Notes under the pieces: model-generated
What the model saw: the letters and a program-made list of their open reading frames with translations, nothing else
Database searches by the model: none
Told to the model about the DNA's origin: nothing
Part shown: in pieces, positions 8,011 to 16,835 of the stretch
Numbering within the stretch: position 1 is the stretch's first letter
Layout of the letters: each line of letters begins with the position of its first letter
NCBI RefSeq assembly: GCF_010119195.1
Contig: NZ_WRXL01000003.1
Coordinates: forward strand, 62,001-126,000
DNA from: Haloarcula salina
Lineage (GTDB): Archaea; Halobacteriota; Halobacteria; Halobacteriales; Haloarculaceae
Reading direction: 5' to 3'
DNA: 64,000 bases
Translations under genes and position numbers: made by a program

Positions 8011-9120
8011 GTGTACGCCCTCCAGGCCGATCCACCGTCGATAGCGGTTGCAGTGACGACAGCGGGCGCGTTACTGCTCGTCGCGTTCGTCATCGGGCTC
8101 GTCGGAAACGCGGTCGCGCGCCGGCTCTCGAACCCCGTCTCGAAGTACCGCCTGCTGTACGGCGGCGTCCTCCTCCCGTTCGCGCTGGTCGCGTACGTCG
8201 TCTTTCGCTCCATGGGATTCGGTCCGGCGCTGCTCGGCAGTGCGCTCGCGACCGACGCGTCGCTCGTCGGCGGTCTCGTCGCGGATTTCCTCGAACTCCT
8301 CGCCGCGGGATTCGTCGGACTCGCGGCCTACGCGCCCACCGTTCGGGGCGTGCGCGAGGCCCGCGACATCGACCTCTCGACCCCGCGGGCGCTGGCCCGG
8401 ATGGCGCGCTGGGTGCTCGGCGTCAGCGTCCTCGCCACGCTCGTCCTGGTTCCGCTCGAAGGCGGGTCGTCCACGCTCGCGACGATGGCGCTGCTCGCGG
8501 CCTTCGTCGTCGTCGTCCAGGTGGCCGCGCCGTGGGTGATCCCGCTCCTGCGCTCGACGCGGCGGCCGACCGACGCGGCGGCCGAGCGCCTCGACGCGCT
8601 CCGGGAACGCGCTGCCCTCACCGTTCGAGACGCTCGCGTCCTCGAAACCGACAGCGAGGAGACCGCGAGCGCGACCGTCCGCGGCCCGCCCGGCTACCGC
8701 CGGCTGTTCGTCACGAGCACGTTCCTCGACGCGCTCGACGACGAGACCGCCGCGGCGCTGCTCGCGATTCAGGCCGGTCGGCTCCGCGCTCGCGTCCTCG
8801 CGCGAACGATGGCGACGGTACTCGCCGCGGCCGTCCCGCTGTTCGTTCTCTTCGAGGACGCCGGGCCGGCGCTCCCCCTGCTCGGTGCGAGCGTCGCGGC
8901 GGTCCTCGGCGGCCTCTTGCTCACCCGCCGCGGCGTCCAGGCGGCCGACGACGTCGCCGCCGAGCGGATCGGTCCCGACGCCGTCGCCGCCGCCCTCGAA
9001 CGGTACGCCGCCGTCCACGGGATGGAGCCGAGCCGCCGCCGGGTCCCGAACCCGCTGTCGCGGACGCCGGCGCTCGGCGACCGGATCGATCGGTTGCGGG
9101 CGCAGGCAACAGCGGAGTAG
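8011..9120 (+). CDS. M48/HtpX-like membrane protein lacking zinc ligands
   Basis: I chose GTG at 8011 because the protein then begins just before the first membrane segment; an in-frame start at 7936 would add an atypical basic leader. The 369 residues contain several N-terminal membrane segments and a C-terminal region laid out like HtpX (M48). The pattern is RLFVTSTFLDALDDETAAALL, then IQAGRLRAR where HtpX has HExxH, then paired membrane segments, then VQAADDVAAERIG where HtpX has the third ligand in EYAAD, then NPLSRTPALGDRIDRL like the HPP-ERI tail. Both His and the downstream Glu are replaced, so it should be catalytically inactive. Its function is unknown, perhaps scaffolding or substrate binding. 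Confidence 0.7.
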   Translation: MYALQADPPSIAVAVTTAGALLLVAFVIGLVGNAVARRLSNPVSKYRLLYGGVLLPFALVAYVVFRSMGFGPALLGSALATDASLVGGLVADFLELLAAGFVGLAAYAPTVRGVREARDIDLSTPRALARMARWVLGVSVLATLVLVPLEGGSSTLATMALLAAFVVVVQVAAPWVIPLLRSTRRPTDAAAERLDALRERAALTVRDARVLETDSEETASATVRGPPGYRRLFVTSTFLDALDDETAAALLAIQAGRLRARVLARTMATVLAAAVPLFVLFEDAGPALPLLGASVAAVLGGLLLTRRGVQAADDVAAERIGPDAVAAALERYAAVHGMEPSRRRVPNPLSRTPALGDRIDRLRAQATAE

Positions 9121-9165
9121 CAGCGATTGAGCCCGAACGCAGATAGCGCGCGGCGCGGAACGCAT

Positions 9166-9188
9166 ACCGCGCGCCGTCGGCGCGCGGT
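9166..9188 (+). terminator. Perfect 10-bp hairpin downstream of the M48-like gene
   Basis: ACCGCGCGCC (9166-9175) and GGCGCGCGGT (9179-9188) pair perfectly around a 3-base loop. It is followed by a second hairpin and T-tracts, and is likely part of the terminator between convergent genes. Confidence 0.65.
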
Positions 9189-9192
9189 TTCA

Positions 9193-9241
9193 CTTCTCGC
9201 GACCAGCGGGAGCGAGAAGGGCGTTTTTAGCGTAGATTTTT
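9193..9241 (+). terminator. Hairpin followed by T-tracts (intrinsic-type terminator)
   Basis: CTTCTCGC (9193-9200) pairs with GCGAGAAG (9212-9219). Runs of five T follow at 9224-9228 and 9237-9241. This hairpin-plus-T layout looks bacterial in style and is placed to end the M48-like transcript. Confidence 0.65.
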
Positions 9242-9250
9242 ACGAACCCG

Positions 9251-9286
9251 CTCTCCGCAGCGCGCTCACAGAGCGTGCGAGGAGAG
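9251..9286 (-). terminator. Third hairpin, facing the fusA 3' end
   Basis: CTCTCC (9251-9256) pairs with GGAGAG (9281-9286), and an inner stem CGCTC/GAGCG closes an ACA loop. It lies 20 bases beyond the fusA stop, with a short T-run (minus strand, 9297-9300) between them, so it may limit read-through from fusA. Confidence 0.5.
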
Positions 9287-9306
9287 GGGGTGACGTAAAA
9301 CGGTAC

Positions 9307-11493
9307 TTAGAAGTAGTTGATGGCCTCGGGCAGTTCCGTCTTCATGCCCTTGCGCTCGCGGATCTCGGTGATCTTCTCCGGCTGGAGGTTGTCGGCCATG
9401 ACCTGGAAGCCGGCGTTCTCGGTGTTCCAGGAGGCGCGGCCCTCGGTCGCGGAGCGGATGTCCGAGGAGAAGCCGATCATCTCGTCGACGGGCGCGACGC
9501 CCTCGACGACCATCAGGTCGCCTTCCTGGTACATGTCGTCGACGCGGCCACGGCGGCCCTGAATCTCGCCGCTCGCGGCGCCCATGTGGTCGTTGGGCAC
9601 GTCGATGCGGACCTGCTGGATCGGTTCGAGCAGCTTGATGCTAGCGTCGACGAGGGCGTTGTGGACGGCCTCGCGGACGGCCGGGATGACCTGGGCCGGA
9701 CCGCGGTGGATGGCGTCCTCGTGGAGACGGGCGTCGTGGAGGCGCAGCAGCGAGCCCTGGACCGGCTCGGCGGCGAGCGGGCCCTCGTCGAGGGCTTCTT
9801 CGAGGCCCTCGATGACGAGCTCCATCGTCTCGTTGAGGTGCTGGATCCCCTTCGTCTCGTCGAGCAGGATGTTGGTCCCGTGGATGTGCTCGATGTTCTG
9901 GGAGTCATCCTTGTCCATGCCGGCCTCCTGCAGCGCTTCGCGGCGCTCCAGTTCGGGCATGTCCATCGAGGCCTCGCCCATCTTGATCGTCTCGACGATG
10001 TCCTCGCTGAGCGGCTCGATAGAGATGTAGAAGCGGTTGTGGCGGTTCGGCGAGATGCCCTCGACCTCGCGGGACTCCTGCTGGGGAGCCTCGCGGTAGA
10101 CGACGATGGGCTCACCGGTGTTGATCGGGATGCCCTGGTTGCGCTCGATGCGCTGGCCGATGACTTCGAGGTGGAGTTCGCCCTGGCCGGAGATGAGGTG
10201 CTCGCCGGTGTCCTCGTTGATCTCGATCTGGATGGTGGGGTCCTCTTTCGCGACCTGCTGGAGCGTCTCGATGAGCTTGGGCAGGTCGTCCATGTTCTGT
10301 GCCTCGACGGACTTCGTGATGACCGGCTCCGAGATGTGCTCGATGGACTCGAAGGGCGTCATCTCGACCGAGGAGACGGTTGAGCCGGCGATGGCGTCCT
10401 TGAGGCCGGTGACGGCGGCGATGTTCCCGGCGGGGACGTGCTCGACCTCCTCGCGCTCGCCGCCCATGTAGATGCCGACGCTCTGGATGCGGTTCTTGCC
10501 GGCGGTCCCGGAGACGTACAGTTCCTGGCCCTTCTCCAGCGTGCCGGAGAAGACGCGGCCGGCGGCGATCTCACCGGCGTGGGGGTCGACGCCGATGTCG
10601 GTGACCATCAGGACGACTTCGCCGTCCTCGTCGACCAGGCGCATGCCTTCGGCGAGTTCGGACTCGGCGTCGCCGCGCCAGATGCGCGGGATACGCCGGG
10701 GCTGGGCGTCGACGGGGTTCGGGAAGTGCTCACAGACCATGTCGAGGACGACGTTCGACAGCGGCGTCCGGTCGTGGAGTTCCTGGCGCTTGTCGGCGCG
10801 TTCGAGCTCCATGATGTCGCCGAAGTCCATCCCGGTGCGCTGCATCGACGGCATCGAGACGCCCCACTTGTACAGCGCGGAGCCGAAGCCGACGGTCCCC
10901 TCCTCGACGGAGACGGTCCAGTCGTCGATGTCGTCCATCTCCTCGGTCATGCCGCGGATGAGGTCGTTGACGTCGTCGATGACGTTGAGGAGGCGCTTTT
11001 GCATCTCCTCGGGCCCCTCCTGCAGTTCGGAGATGAGGCGGTCGACCTTGTTGATGAACAGCGTCGGCTTGACGCCCTCGCGGAGCGCCTGCCGGAGCAC
11101 CGTCTCCGTCTGGGGCATCGCGCCCTCGACGGCGTCCACGACGACGAGCGCGCCGTCGACGGCCCGCATCGCGCGGGTCACGTCGCCGCCGAAGTCGACG
11201 TGGCCCGGCGTGTCGATGAGGTTGATGAGGTGGTTCTGGTCCTCGTACTCGTGGGTCATCGAGACGTTCGCGGCGTCGATGGTGATCCCACGCTCCTGTT
11301 CGTCTTCCTCCGTGTCCATCGCGAGCTGTTGGCCCGCGGTGTCGTCGGAGATCATGCCGGCACCGGCCAGCAGGTTGTCCGTCAGTGTCGTCTTTCCGTG
11401 GTCGACGTGAGCAGCGATGGCGATGTTCCGGATGTGCTCCGGGTCGTCCATCAGTGTCTCACATTCTTGGACGATCTTCTTGCGTCGGCCCAT
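9307..11493 (-). CDS. fusA: Translation elongation factor EF-2 (aEF2)
   Basis: This 728-residue GTPase drives ribosomal translocation. I start it at the ATG at 11493 ([17 protein letters not shown]); an upstream in-frame codon would add ten unconserved residues. G1 is [16 protein letters not shown]3 is [13 protein letters not shown]4 is NKVDR. Domain IV carries [12 protein letters not shown], where the His is the site normally converted to diphthamide. The C-terminus with [12 protein letters not shown] is intact. It is transcribed alone: convergent with the M48-like gene downstream, divergent from the HExxH gene upstream. It is separated from rps7 by about 5.4 kb of other genes. Confidence 0.98.
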   Translation of the reverse strand: MGRRKKIVQECETLMDDPEHIRNIAIAAHVDHGKTTLTDNLLAGAGMISDDTAGQQLAMDTEEDEQERGITIDAANVSMTHEYEDQNHLINLIDTPGHVDFGGDVTRAMRAVDGALVVVDAVEGAMPQTETVLRQALREGVKPTLFINKVDRLISELQEGPEEMQKRLLNVIDDVNDLIRGMTEEMDDIDDWTVSVEEGTVGFGSALYKWGVSMPSMQRTGMDFGDIMELERADKRQELHDRTPLSNVVLDMVCEHFPNPVDAQPRRIPRIWRGDAESELAEGMRLVDEDGEVVLMVTDIGVDPHAGEIAAGRVFSGTLEKGQELYVSGTAGKNRIQSVGIYMGGEREEVEHVPAGNIAAVTGLKDAIAGSTVSSVEMTPFESIEHISEPVITKSVEAQNMDDLPKLIETLQQVAKEDPTIQIEINEDTGEHLISGQGELHLEVIGQRIERNQGIPINTGEPIVVYREAPQQESREVEGISPNRHNRFYISIEPLSEDIVETIKMGEASMDMPELERREALQEAGMDKDDSQNIEHIHGTNILLDETKGIQHLNETMELVIEGLEEALDEGPLAAEPVQGSLLRLHDARLHEDAIHRGPAQVIPAVREAVHNALVDASIKLLEPIQQVRIDVPNDHMGAASGEIQGRRGRVDDMYQEGDLMVVEGVAPVDEMIGFSSDIRSATEGRASWNTENAGFQVMADNLQPEKITEIRERKGMKTELPEAINYF

Positions 11494-11732
11494 TATACAG
11501 TTGCCTATCAACAGCAGGGTCAAAAGGATAGTGTTTCGTCACGGCCTCGTCCGTGCGAAATCCGCCCGTTCGCGTGGGACCCTCTCGCAATACCGCCCTC
11601 CTGAGCGGCGGCCGCTACCACCTCGATTCCGACGGTTTCAGTCTGTCCTCTGACAGTTCAGGGGGAGGACACCGTCCGACCAGTGGCCCCTCTCGTCTCG
11701 CACGGTGACCGCGAACGTCGCCCCCATCCGTG

Positions 11733-11740
11733 GATTAATA
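11733..11740 (+). promoter_or_regulatory. TATA box for the HExxH protein gene
   Basis: GATTAATA is centred about 31 bases ahead of the ATG at 11768, which predicts a leaderless or nearly leaderless transcript. This supports that start over an in-frame codon at 11705. Confidence 0.5.
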
Positions 11741-11767
11741 GCTGTTCGGCCCGTGCAAACATCACAC

Positions 11768-12565
11768 ATGGACGTTCACGTTCGGGGCGGCCCCGCCGAA
11801 CCGTTTCTGGGGGCACGGGATCTCTTCTCGACCGAGCACGACCTCGACCGACCCGTCACGGTCCGCATCCGCGAGGACCCCGACGAGCGGACGCGGGTCA
11901 GCCACGGCGAGTCGGGCCACCGGCTGACCATCTCGCGACAGGCCGCGACGAGCGCGATGGCTCGCGAGCTAGCGCTCCACGAGTACGCGCACATGCACCA
12001 CCACGAGCGCGAGCATCCCTCGCACACCCAGTCGACGCGGGAGGCCATCTACCTCGCGCTGGCCGGCCGCTCGGTCGAGCGCCGGAAGCTCACCCACTGC
12101 TACCAGATCGCCAACCACATGAAGGACGTGTACGCCGACGACGTCTGGATGCCGGTCGTTCCCGGCGACAAGCTGGTCCCGTTCCTCGAAGCCAGCCTCG
12201 CGGCCGCCGTCGCGGACCGTCCGGGCGAGCCGCCGTCGTGGGACCGAGCCGGCTCGCCGACGCGGACGCGGCGACCGTCGGAGCCGGCGGCGCGACTCAC
12301 GCCGGCCGCGGACCCCGAAATCACTGCCGTCAACGCGGCGTTCGCGCTGGCGCTGTGTGAGCGCCACGACCTCGTCGACGAGGGCGACAGGCTCTACGAC
12401 CTCGCACACGCGGCCGCACAGGACGCGACGGAGATTCGGCTCACCGAGTTCAAACACCACTTCGCGTCGCTCTCGCCGGACCCCGACGAGTCCGAGTTCC
12501 GCAAGGCCCTGGTGGACGTGACGCGGGCCTACGCGGTCAGCGAGAGCGGACGGGCCGCCGACTGA
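11768..12565 (+). CDS. HExxH zinc-metallopeptidase-like conserved haloarchaeal protein
   Basis: A 265-residue cytoplasmic protein without signal or membrane segment. The start MDVHVRGG is supported by a well-placed TATA box. Residues about 72-76 read HEYAH, the HExxH metallopeptidase motif, inside a His-rich run (HMHHHEREH) and followed by AIYLALAGRSVERRKLTHCYQIANHMKDVYADD. I recall this pattern from a conserved haloarchaeal family (DUF5781, from memory), whose function is unknown. The middle (about 155-190) is low-complexity and Pro/Arg-rich. It could be a cytosolic protease or a fold relic; the two His and Glu needed for zinc binding are intact. Confidence 0.75.
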   Translation: MDVHVRGGPAEPFLGARDLFSTEHDLDRPVTVRIREDPDERTRVSHGESGHRLTISRQAATSAMARELALHEYAHMHHHEREHPSHTQSTREAIYLALAGRSVERRKLTHCYQIANHMKDVYADDVWMPVVPGDKLVPFLEASLAAAVADRPGEPPSWDRAGSPTRTRRPSEPAARLTPAADPEITAVNAAFALALCERHDLVDEGDRLYDLAHAAAQDATEIRLTEFKHHFASLSPDPDESEFRKALVDVTRAYAVSESGRAAD

Positions 12566-12631
12566 CGCGCGACTCGCCACGTCGCCGAGACCGGCAATAG
12601 CGGTTTGACCTCCGCGCCCCTACACGCGCAC

Positions 12632-13462
12632 GTGTCACATCGCTCGCTCACCGTCGCGGTGACGCTCTGTCTCGTACTGGCCGGCTGCAGCGCGTTCAGT
12701 GCGGTCGAGTCGGAGCCCGTCCGAACTGTGACGCCCGCGCCGGTCCCCACGTCGGAACCGTCGCTCCCGCCGGGCGTGACGACCAGCGGGGTCGACGACT
12801 ACGAGCGCCTCGCCGCGGCCCACCGAGAGATCCTCGAACGCGAGAGCTACACGGTCGAGTTCTCGCGGACCGTCCGGCTGGCGAACGGGACGACGGTCCG
12901 GCGGTTGGTCGGGGGCCGAATCGTCGGGGACGACGGCGCGAGCCGGACCTGGGAGCGAGCCACCGGCAGCGCCCAGCACAGTGCGACCGGGTTCGTGGGG
13001 CAGGAGACGTGGGCGAACGCCTCGGTCCAGGTGGTTCGGTTCCGGTACGCGAACGGGACAAGCCGGTACACGGTCATCACGGCCGATCAGCAGTACCCGT
13101 ACCGCGGGACCGGCCTCGCCGTCTCGGAGTCGCTCGTCGCCGAGGACGCGTCGCTCGTCGACACCGACACCGACCCGGCGACGTACACGCTGCTGGCGCG
13201 GAACCTGAGCGGCTACCGGGCCAGGACCGCGGCGCTCGACCGAACCGAAACGAGCAGCCTCCGCGTCGTCGTCACCGGGGAAGGGCTCGTACAGCGGGCG
13301 ACGGTCCGCTACACCGGGCCGCTGGACGGGACCCGCGCCGCCGTCAACACGACGATCCGCTACGACGTCGGTCCCCGGTCGGTCGAGCGACCGGCCTGGG
13401 TCGAGAGGGCGTTCGACCGGCGGAGCCGAACGGAGACGGCCGAAGCGCGAGCGGCGGACTAG
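12632..13462 (+). CDS. Secreted lipoprotein, unknown function
   Basis: With GTG at 12632 the protein has 276 residues and a standard N-terminus: SHRSLT, a hydrophobic core and the lipobox LAGC at about residues 16-19, so it should be a lipid-anchored surface protein. A TTG nine codons upstream is a weaker alternative. The mature part begins with a Ser/Pro/Thr-rich spacer, then a beta-rich domain (TVEFSRTVRLANGTTVRRLVG, with many Asn-x-Thr sites). This is the style of haloarchaeal lipoproteins with LolA/LppX-like folds, but I cannot assign a family. Its 3' end overlaps the end of bioN by 4 bases, in convergent orientation. Confidence 0.8.
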   Translation: MSHRSLTVAVTLCLVLAGCSAFSAVESEPVRTVTPAPVPTSEPSLPPGVTTSGVDDYERLAAAHREILERESYTVEFSRTVRLANGTTVRRLVGGRIVGDDGASRTWERATGSAQHSATGFVGQETWANASVQVVRFRYANGTSRYTVITADQQYPYRGTGLAVSESLVAEDASLVDTDTDPATYTLLARNLSGYRARTAALDRTETSSLRVVVTGEGLVQRATVRYTGPLDGTRAAVNTTIRYDVGPRSVERPAWVERAFDRRSRTETAEARAAD

Positions 13463-14178
13463 AGCGGGAACGCGCGGGCGAGCGGCGACAGCGCCAGCGC
13501 GACGCCGAGGAGCGCCACCGGGTAGTCGCGGCGCGCGAAGGCGAGCGCCGGGAGCGTCGGGTTCCAGGCGAAACAGCGGGCGCGCAGCGCGAGCGAGAGC
13601 CGGTCCGAGCGGTCGAGCGTCCGCGAGAGCGACCGGACCGCGAGCAACCGCGCTCGCACCCATACCGGCCGTCGCTCGCCGCCGCGGGCCCGGATGGCGT
13701 CCCGTACCTCGCGCACGTCCGCGAGCACGAGCGGGAACAGCCTGACGACCAGCGCCATGCCGACGCCGAGGAGTTGGCCCGGCTTCCCCGGAACGAGTCG
13801 CTGGACGGCCGCACGCGTCTCCCGGACCGGCGTGGATACGAGGTAGGCGGCGCTGACGAACAGTATCGGGAGGACGCGCCCGACGTAGAGCGCCGAGCGG
13901 AGCGCCGGCTCGACCCGAAACCATGGGGGGCCGAGCGCGACGCCGGCGACGAGGGGCGCGAGCGCCAGCACGGCCACGACGACTCGATAGGAGCGGAGCA
14001 CCGCGAGCGGCGAGAGGCGCGCGGCGGCGAGCGCGGTCAGCCCGACCGCGGTCGCGGCGACGACGCCCGGAAGCGTCGGGTACGCGACGGCCGCCACGGC
14101 GAGGCCGAACTGCACGAGGAGCTTCGACCGCGGGTCGAGGCGGTGGGCGAGCGACGAGCCGGGGCGGTAGCTCAGCAT
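13459..14178 (-). CDS. bioN: Energy-coupling factor transporter transmembrane protein
   Basis: The T component of an ECF vitamin transporter, 239 residues. It opens MLSYRPGSSLAHRLDPRSKLL, the typical EcfT N-terminus, and has about five membrane segments. The cytoplasmic coupling helices are visible as AAVQRLVPGKPGQL and ARCFAWNPTLP (Ala-Arg-x-Phe region). It is the last gene of a three-gene operon with the ATPase and BioY, overlapping the ATPase gene by 7 bases. Together they form a dedicated BioMNY biotin importer. The name bioN rests on that context, since EcfT proteins are not specific alone. Confidence 0.9.
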   Translation of the reverse strand: MLSYRPGSSLAHRLDPRSKLLVQFGLAVAAVAYPTLPGVVAATAVGLTALAAARLSPLAVLRSYRVVVAVLALAPLVAGVALGPPWFRVEPALRSALYVGRVLPILFVSAAYLVSTPVRETRAAVQRLVPGKPGQLLGVGMALVVRLFPLVLADVREVRDAIRARGGERRPVWVRARLLAVRSLSRTLDRSDRLSLALRARCFAWNPTLPALAFARRDYPVALLGVALALSPLARAFPL

Positions 14179-14876
14179 CGCGGATCGCGGACGCCGAGGT
14201 CCGACAGGGCGTCCAGCGCGGCCGCCGGCGACTCGTCGAGGACGACCCGGCCGTCGGACAGGCCGACGACGCGGTCGGCCCGCTCGTGGAGGTCCCGCAG
14301 GTCGTGCGTGACGACGACGATGCCCGTGTCGTCGGCCGCGAGCGCGTCCAACTGGGCGAGGACCGACTGCCGAGCCGGCCAGTCCAGTCCCACCAGCGGT
14401 TCGTCGAGCACGAGGTAGTCCGGCTCCATCGCCAGCGCACCGGCGATGGCGACGCGGGCCTGCTCGCCCCCGGAGAGGGCGTCGATGCGGGCGTCGGCCC
14501 GCCCGTCGAGGTCGACTGCGGCGAGCGCCGAGGCGACGCGCCGGTCGATCTCGCCGCGGTCGAGCCCGAGGTTCTCCGGGCCGAAGGCCACGTCGGCGCC
14601 GACGGTCGCGGCGACGAACTGGTCGCGGGGGTGCTGGAACACCATCCCGATTCGGGTGCGGGCGGTGACCGGGTCCGCAGTCACGTCTGTCCCGTCGACG
14701 CGGACCGACCCCGAGTCCGGCGTCAGCAGGGCGTTGAACTGCCGGACGAGCGTCGTCTTGCCCCCGCCGTTCGGCCCGACGAGCAGGCAGTACTGCCCGT
14801 CGGGGATCGACAGCGAGAGCCCGTCGAGCGCAGTGGCGTCGCCGTACCGGTACACCAGGTCGCGGACCTCGATCAT
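14172..14876 (-). CDS. bioM: Energy-coupling factor ABC ATPase (biotin)
   Basis: A 234-residue ABC ATPase beginning MIEVRDLVYRYGDATAL. Walker A is GPNGGGKTT, the Q-loop is in GMVFQHPRDQF (Gln-His-Pro-x-Asp-Gln, typical of ECF ATPases), the signature is LSGGEQARVAIAGALA, Walker B is YLVLDEPLVGLD, and the switch His is in VVVTHDL. Only one ATPase is encoded here, so a homodimer is expected, as in BioMNY systems. Its start overlaps the bioY stop by 4 bases. An upstream in-frame start would add 43 Arg-rich residues and is rejected. Confidence 0.94.
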   Translation of the reverse strand: MIEVRDLVYRYGDATALDGLSLSIPDGQYCLLVGPNGGGKTTLVRQFNALLTPDSGSVRVDGTDVTADPVTARTRIGMVFQHPRDQFVAATVGADVAFGPENLGLDRGEIDRRVASALAAVDLDGRADARIDALSGGEQARVAIAGALAMEPDYLVLDEPLVGLDWPARQSVLAQLDALAADDTGIVVVTHDLRDLHERADRVVGLSDGRVVLDESPAAALDALSDLGVRDPRC

Positions 14877-15457
14877 CGACTGGCGAGGTAGCCGCCCTCG
14901 ACGATGACGACGGCGACTGCGAGCTTCACGAGGTCGAGGGGCACGTAGGGAGCCATCACGGTCGCCGCGCGGACGAGCGGCAGGCCGGTCACCATCGACA
15001 GCCACGGCACGCCGATGGCGTAGACGACGGCGACGGCCGCGACGAGCGCGCCGACCTGCACCGGGACGGAGATATCGCCGAGGTCACGCGGCTCGGTACT
15101 CCGGTGGGCGATCGCGCCCGCGACGACCGCGCCCACGAGGAAGCCGACGAGGAAACCGCCGGTCCCCTGCCCGGCGACGACGTAGCCCAGGCCGGCGTTG
15201 CCGTTCGAGAACACCGGGACGCCCGCGATGCCGACGAGCAGGTACAGCAACAGCGCGACGCCGCCCCACAGCGGCCCGAGCAGGAGCCCGGCGAAGAACA
15301 TCCCGAACGGCTGCAGCGAGAACGGCGGGAGCGGTCCCGGAATCGGTATCGAGATCTGCGAGAGCGCCGCCGTCAGCGCCGCGAGCAGCACCGCCGTCGT
15401 GAAGTACTTGACCGTCTCGTCGCCCACCAGATCGACGGACTCGTGTTGCTGTGACAT
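14873..15457 (-). CDS. bioY: BioY biotin-binding S component
   Basis: The 194-residue substrate-binding component of the biotin ECF transporter. About six membrane segments are present. Characteristic BioY stretches are SIPIPGPLPPFSLQPFGMFF, LLLYLLVGIAGVPVF and the Gly-rich GLGYVVAGQGTGGFLVGF, which form the biotin pocket. It is the first gene of bioY-bioM-bioN. A TATA box 24-32 bases upstream of the ATG predicts a leaderless message. No clear BirA-type palindrome is visible. The cell therefore probably scavenges biotin, at least in part. Confidence 0.95.
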   Translation of the reverse strand: MSQQHESVDLVGDETVKYFTTAVLLAALTAALSQISIPIPGPLPPFSLQPFGMFFAGLLLGPLWGGVALLLYLLVGIAGVPVFSNGNAGLGYVVAGQGTGGFLVGFLVGAVVAGAIAHRSTEPRDLGDISVPVQVGALVAAVAVVYAIGVPWLSMVTGLPLVRAATVMAPYVPLDLVKLAVAVVIVEGGYLASR

Positions 15458-15480
15458 GCGCTACCCTCTCTCGTCAACCG

Positions 15481-15489
15481 AGATATAGC
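15481..15489 (-). promoter_or_regulatory. TATA box for bioYMN
   Basis: The minus strand reads GCTATATCT, 24-32 bases before the bioY ATG, matching a leaderless haloarchaeal promoter. Confidence 0.55.
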
Positions 15490-15508
15490 CACTGGTTCAC
15501 CGCCCTTC

Positions 15509-16579
15509 TCACCGCTGAGAGTCGCGGAGGATGAACGGACCGATCGCGAGGGTCCGCTTGGCGATCGTCGCGATACGGGCGATGTACGACACCAGCAGGA
15601 GGAACGGGAGCAGGGAGACGGTGAACGCTCCGCCGACGAGCCAGAGGACGTTCTGCACGCCGAACGTGACGCCGAGTATCGGGCCGCTCCCGAAGAACGA
15701 GAGCATCCCGGCGGTGACGACGAGCGCCGGCACGGCCACGTAGAGGATGAGCTGCGAGAGGTCGATGAGCGCCCACTGGAAGTACAGCGTCTTGATGTGT
15801 TCCCGGGCGGGTCCGAACATCGAGAGCGTCGTCCGCAGCTCCGACAGCAGCAGGTCGGTCTCGTCGTCGAGGCTGTCGGCGTGGTCGTGTCTGAGGCGCT
15901 CGACCTGGAAGATCTTCCAGCCGTAGTTGAAGTTGAGCGCGGCGAACAGCACCCCGAAGGAGCCGAAGCTCGTCCCGTCGAGCTGGTCGCCCACCTCGTC
16001 CGCGTTCCCCGTGACGCTGTCGGTGAACTCGTCGACTTCCTCCCGGAGGTCGTCGTCGTCGTGCCCGGAGACCGAATCTCGCAACGCCTTCGCACGCCGG
16101 CGCGTCTCGTCGACGAGCTTCAGCATGAACGCCGACGGGTCGGCGGGAGTCGGACCGTCGAACAGCTCGCTGACGTAGTCGCGAAAGTCCATCGTGTTGC
16201 TCATCCGCTCGTGTTGGTCGCCGAGCGGGCCGTTCTCCTGTGAGATGACGAGCTGGCTGATGGTGACGATGAGCGTCGTCCCGGTGAGGATCGCACCGAG
16301 CATCGTCGAGAACAGCGTCGACTTCGTGTCTCCCGACTGGAGCGTCGAGACGAACTCCGGGACGACGAACGTCCCGAGCGAGACGAACGCGGCGAAGACG
16401 CCGAGAGCGAGGGCAGCGGTGATGAACAGGCGGTTCGCGCTGAGCATCACCCAGAGCTTGAACCGGCTCTCGTCGGCCCGCTCTCGCATCGTGTTGGCCG
16501 TGCTGATGTCCATGTCGCCGCCCGTCTCGATCTCGGTGTCGGACTCTGGGTCGGCGTCGACGTCGTCCGCGTCGCTCAT
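15509..16579 (-). CDS. Multi-pass membrane protein, unrecognised family
   Basis: A 356-residue protein of unknown function. The first 45 residues are very acidic. Hydrophobic segments lie at about 51-75, 90-115, 280-303 and 315-345, with a possible further one near 215-232 (FGSFGVLFAALNFNYGW). Between them is a charged cytoplasmic-type region (about 118-210) rich in Asp, Glu and Arg that looks helical. There is no recognised catalytic motif. The gene starts inside the end of the small DUF4177-like gene (4-base overlap), so they form an operon. It could be a channel or a sensor; I cannot choose. Confidence 0.8.
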   Translation of the reverse strand: MSDADDVDADPESDTEIETGGDMDISTANTMRERADESRFKLWVMLSANRLFITAALALGVFAAFVSLGTFVVPEFVSTLQSGDTKSTLFSTMLGAILTGTTLIVTISQLVISQENGPLGDQHERMSNTMDFRDYVSELFDGPTPADPSAFMLKLVDETRRRAKALRDSVSGHDDDDLREEVDEFTDSVTGNADEVGDQLDGTSFGSFGVLFAALNFNYGWKIFQVERLRHDHADSLDDETDLLLSELRTTLSMFGPAREHIKTLYFQWALIDLSQLILYVAVPALVVTAGMLSFFGSGPILGVTFGVQNVLWLVGGAFTVSLLPFLLLVSYIARIATIAKRTLAIGPFILRDSQR

Positions 16580-16776
16580 CCGTCACCGTCCGCCGCCGGT
16601 CGCTTGAACAGGAGGTACTTCGTCCCCCCGCCGACGTACTCGACGGTGTCGACGAGCTCCCACCCCTCGGCACCGAGTTCGTTCAGTTCGTCTTTCGGGT
16701 CGACGGCTTCCTTCTTCGTCGACCCGCGGTGCGGTCGGAGCGTCTCGTACTCCCAGGTGGTTCGATCGGAGGCCAT
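16576..16776 (-). CDS. DUF4177-like small protein
   Basis: A 66-residue soluble protein, MASDRTTWEYETLRPHRG, then LNELGAEGWELVDTVEYVGG and YLLFKRP. The W-E-Y-x-x-x-R start and the L-N-x-L-G-x-x-G-W-E-L-V core match the DUF4177 family, whose role is unknown. It is first in a two-gene operon with the membrane protein downstream. The ATG at 16776 fits the family start; longer in-frame versions would run back into rps7. Confidence 0.8.
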   Translation of the reverse strand: MASDRTTWEYETLRPHRGSTKKEAVDPKDELNELGAEGWELVDTVEYVGGGTKYLLFKRPAADGDG

Positions 16777-16835
16777 GCCGAGAGGAAACGCGGCTCGCTG
16801 AAAAAGGCGAGTCCTGCGGGTGCAGGGCGTCGGAG

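Noticed and set aside
14877-15005. Longer N-terminus for the ECF ATPase
   Set aside because: The 43 extra residues are Arg-rich and lie inside bioY; the ABC domain begins at 14876.
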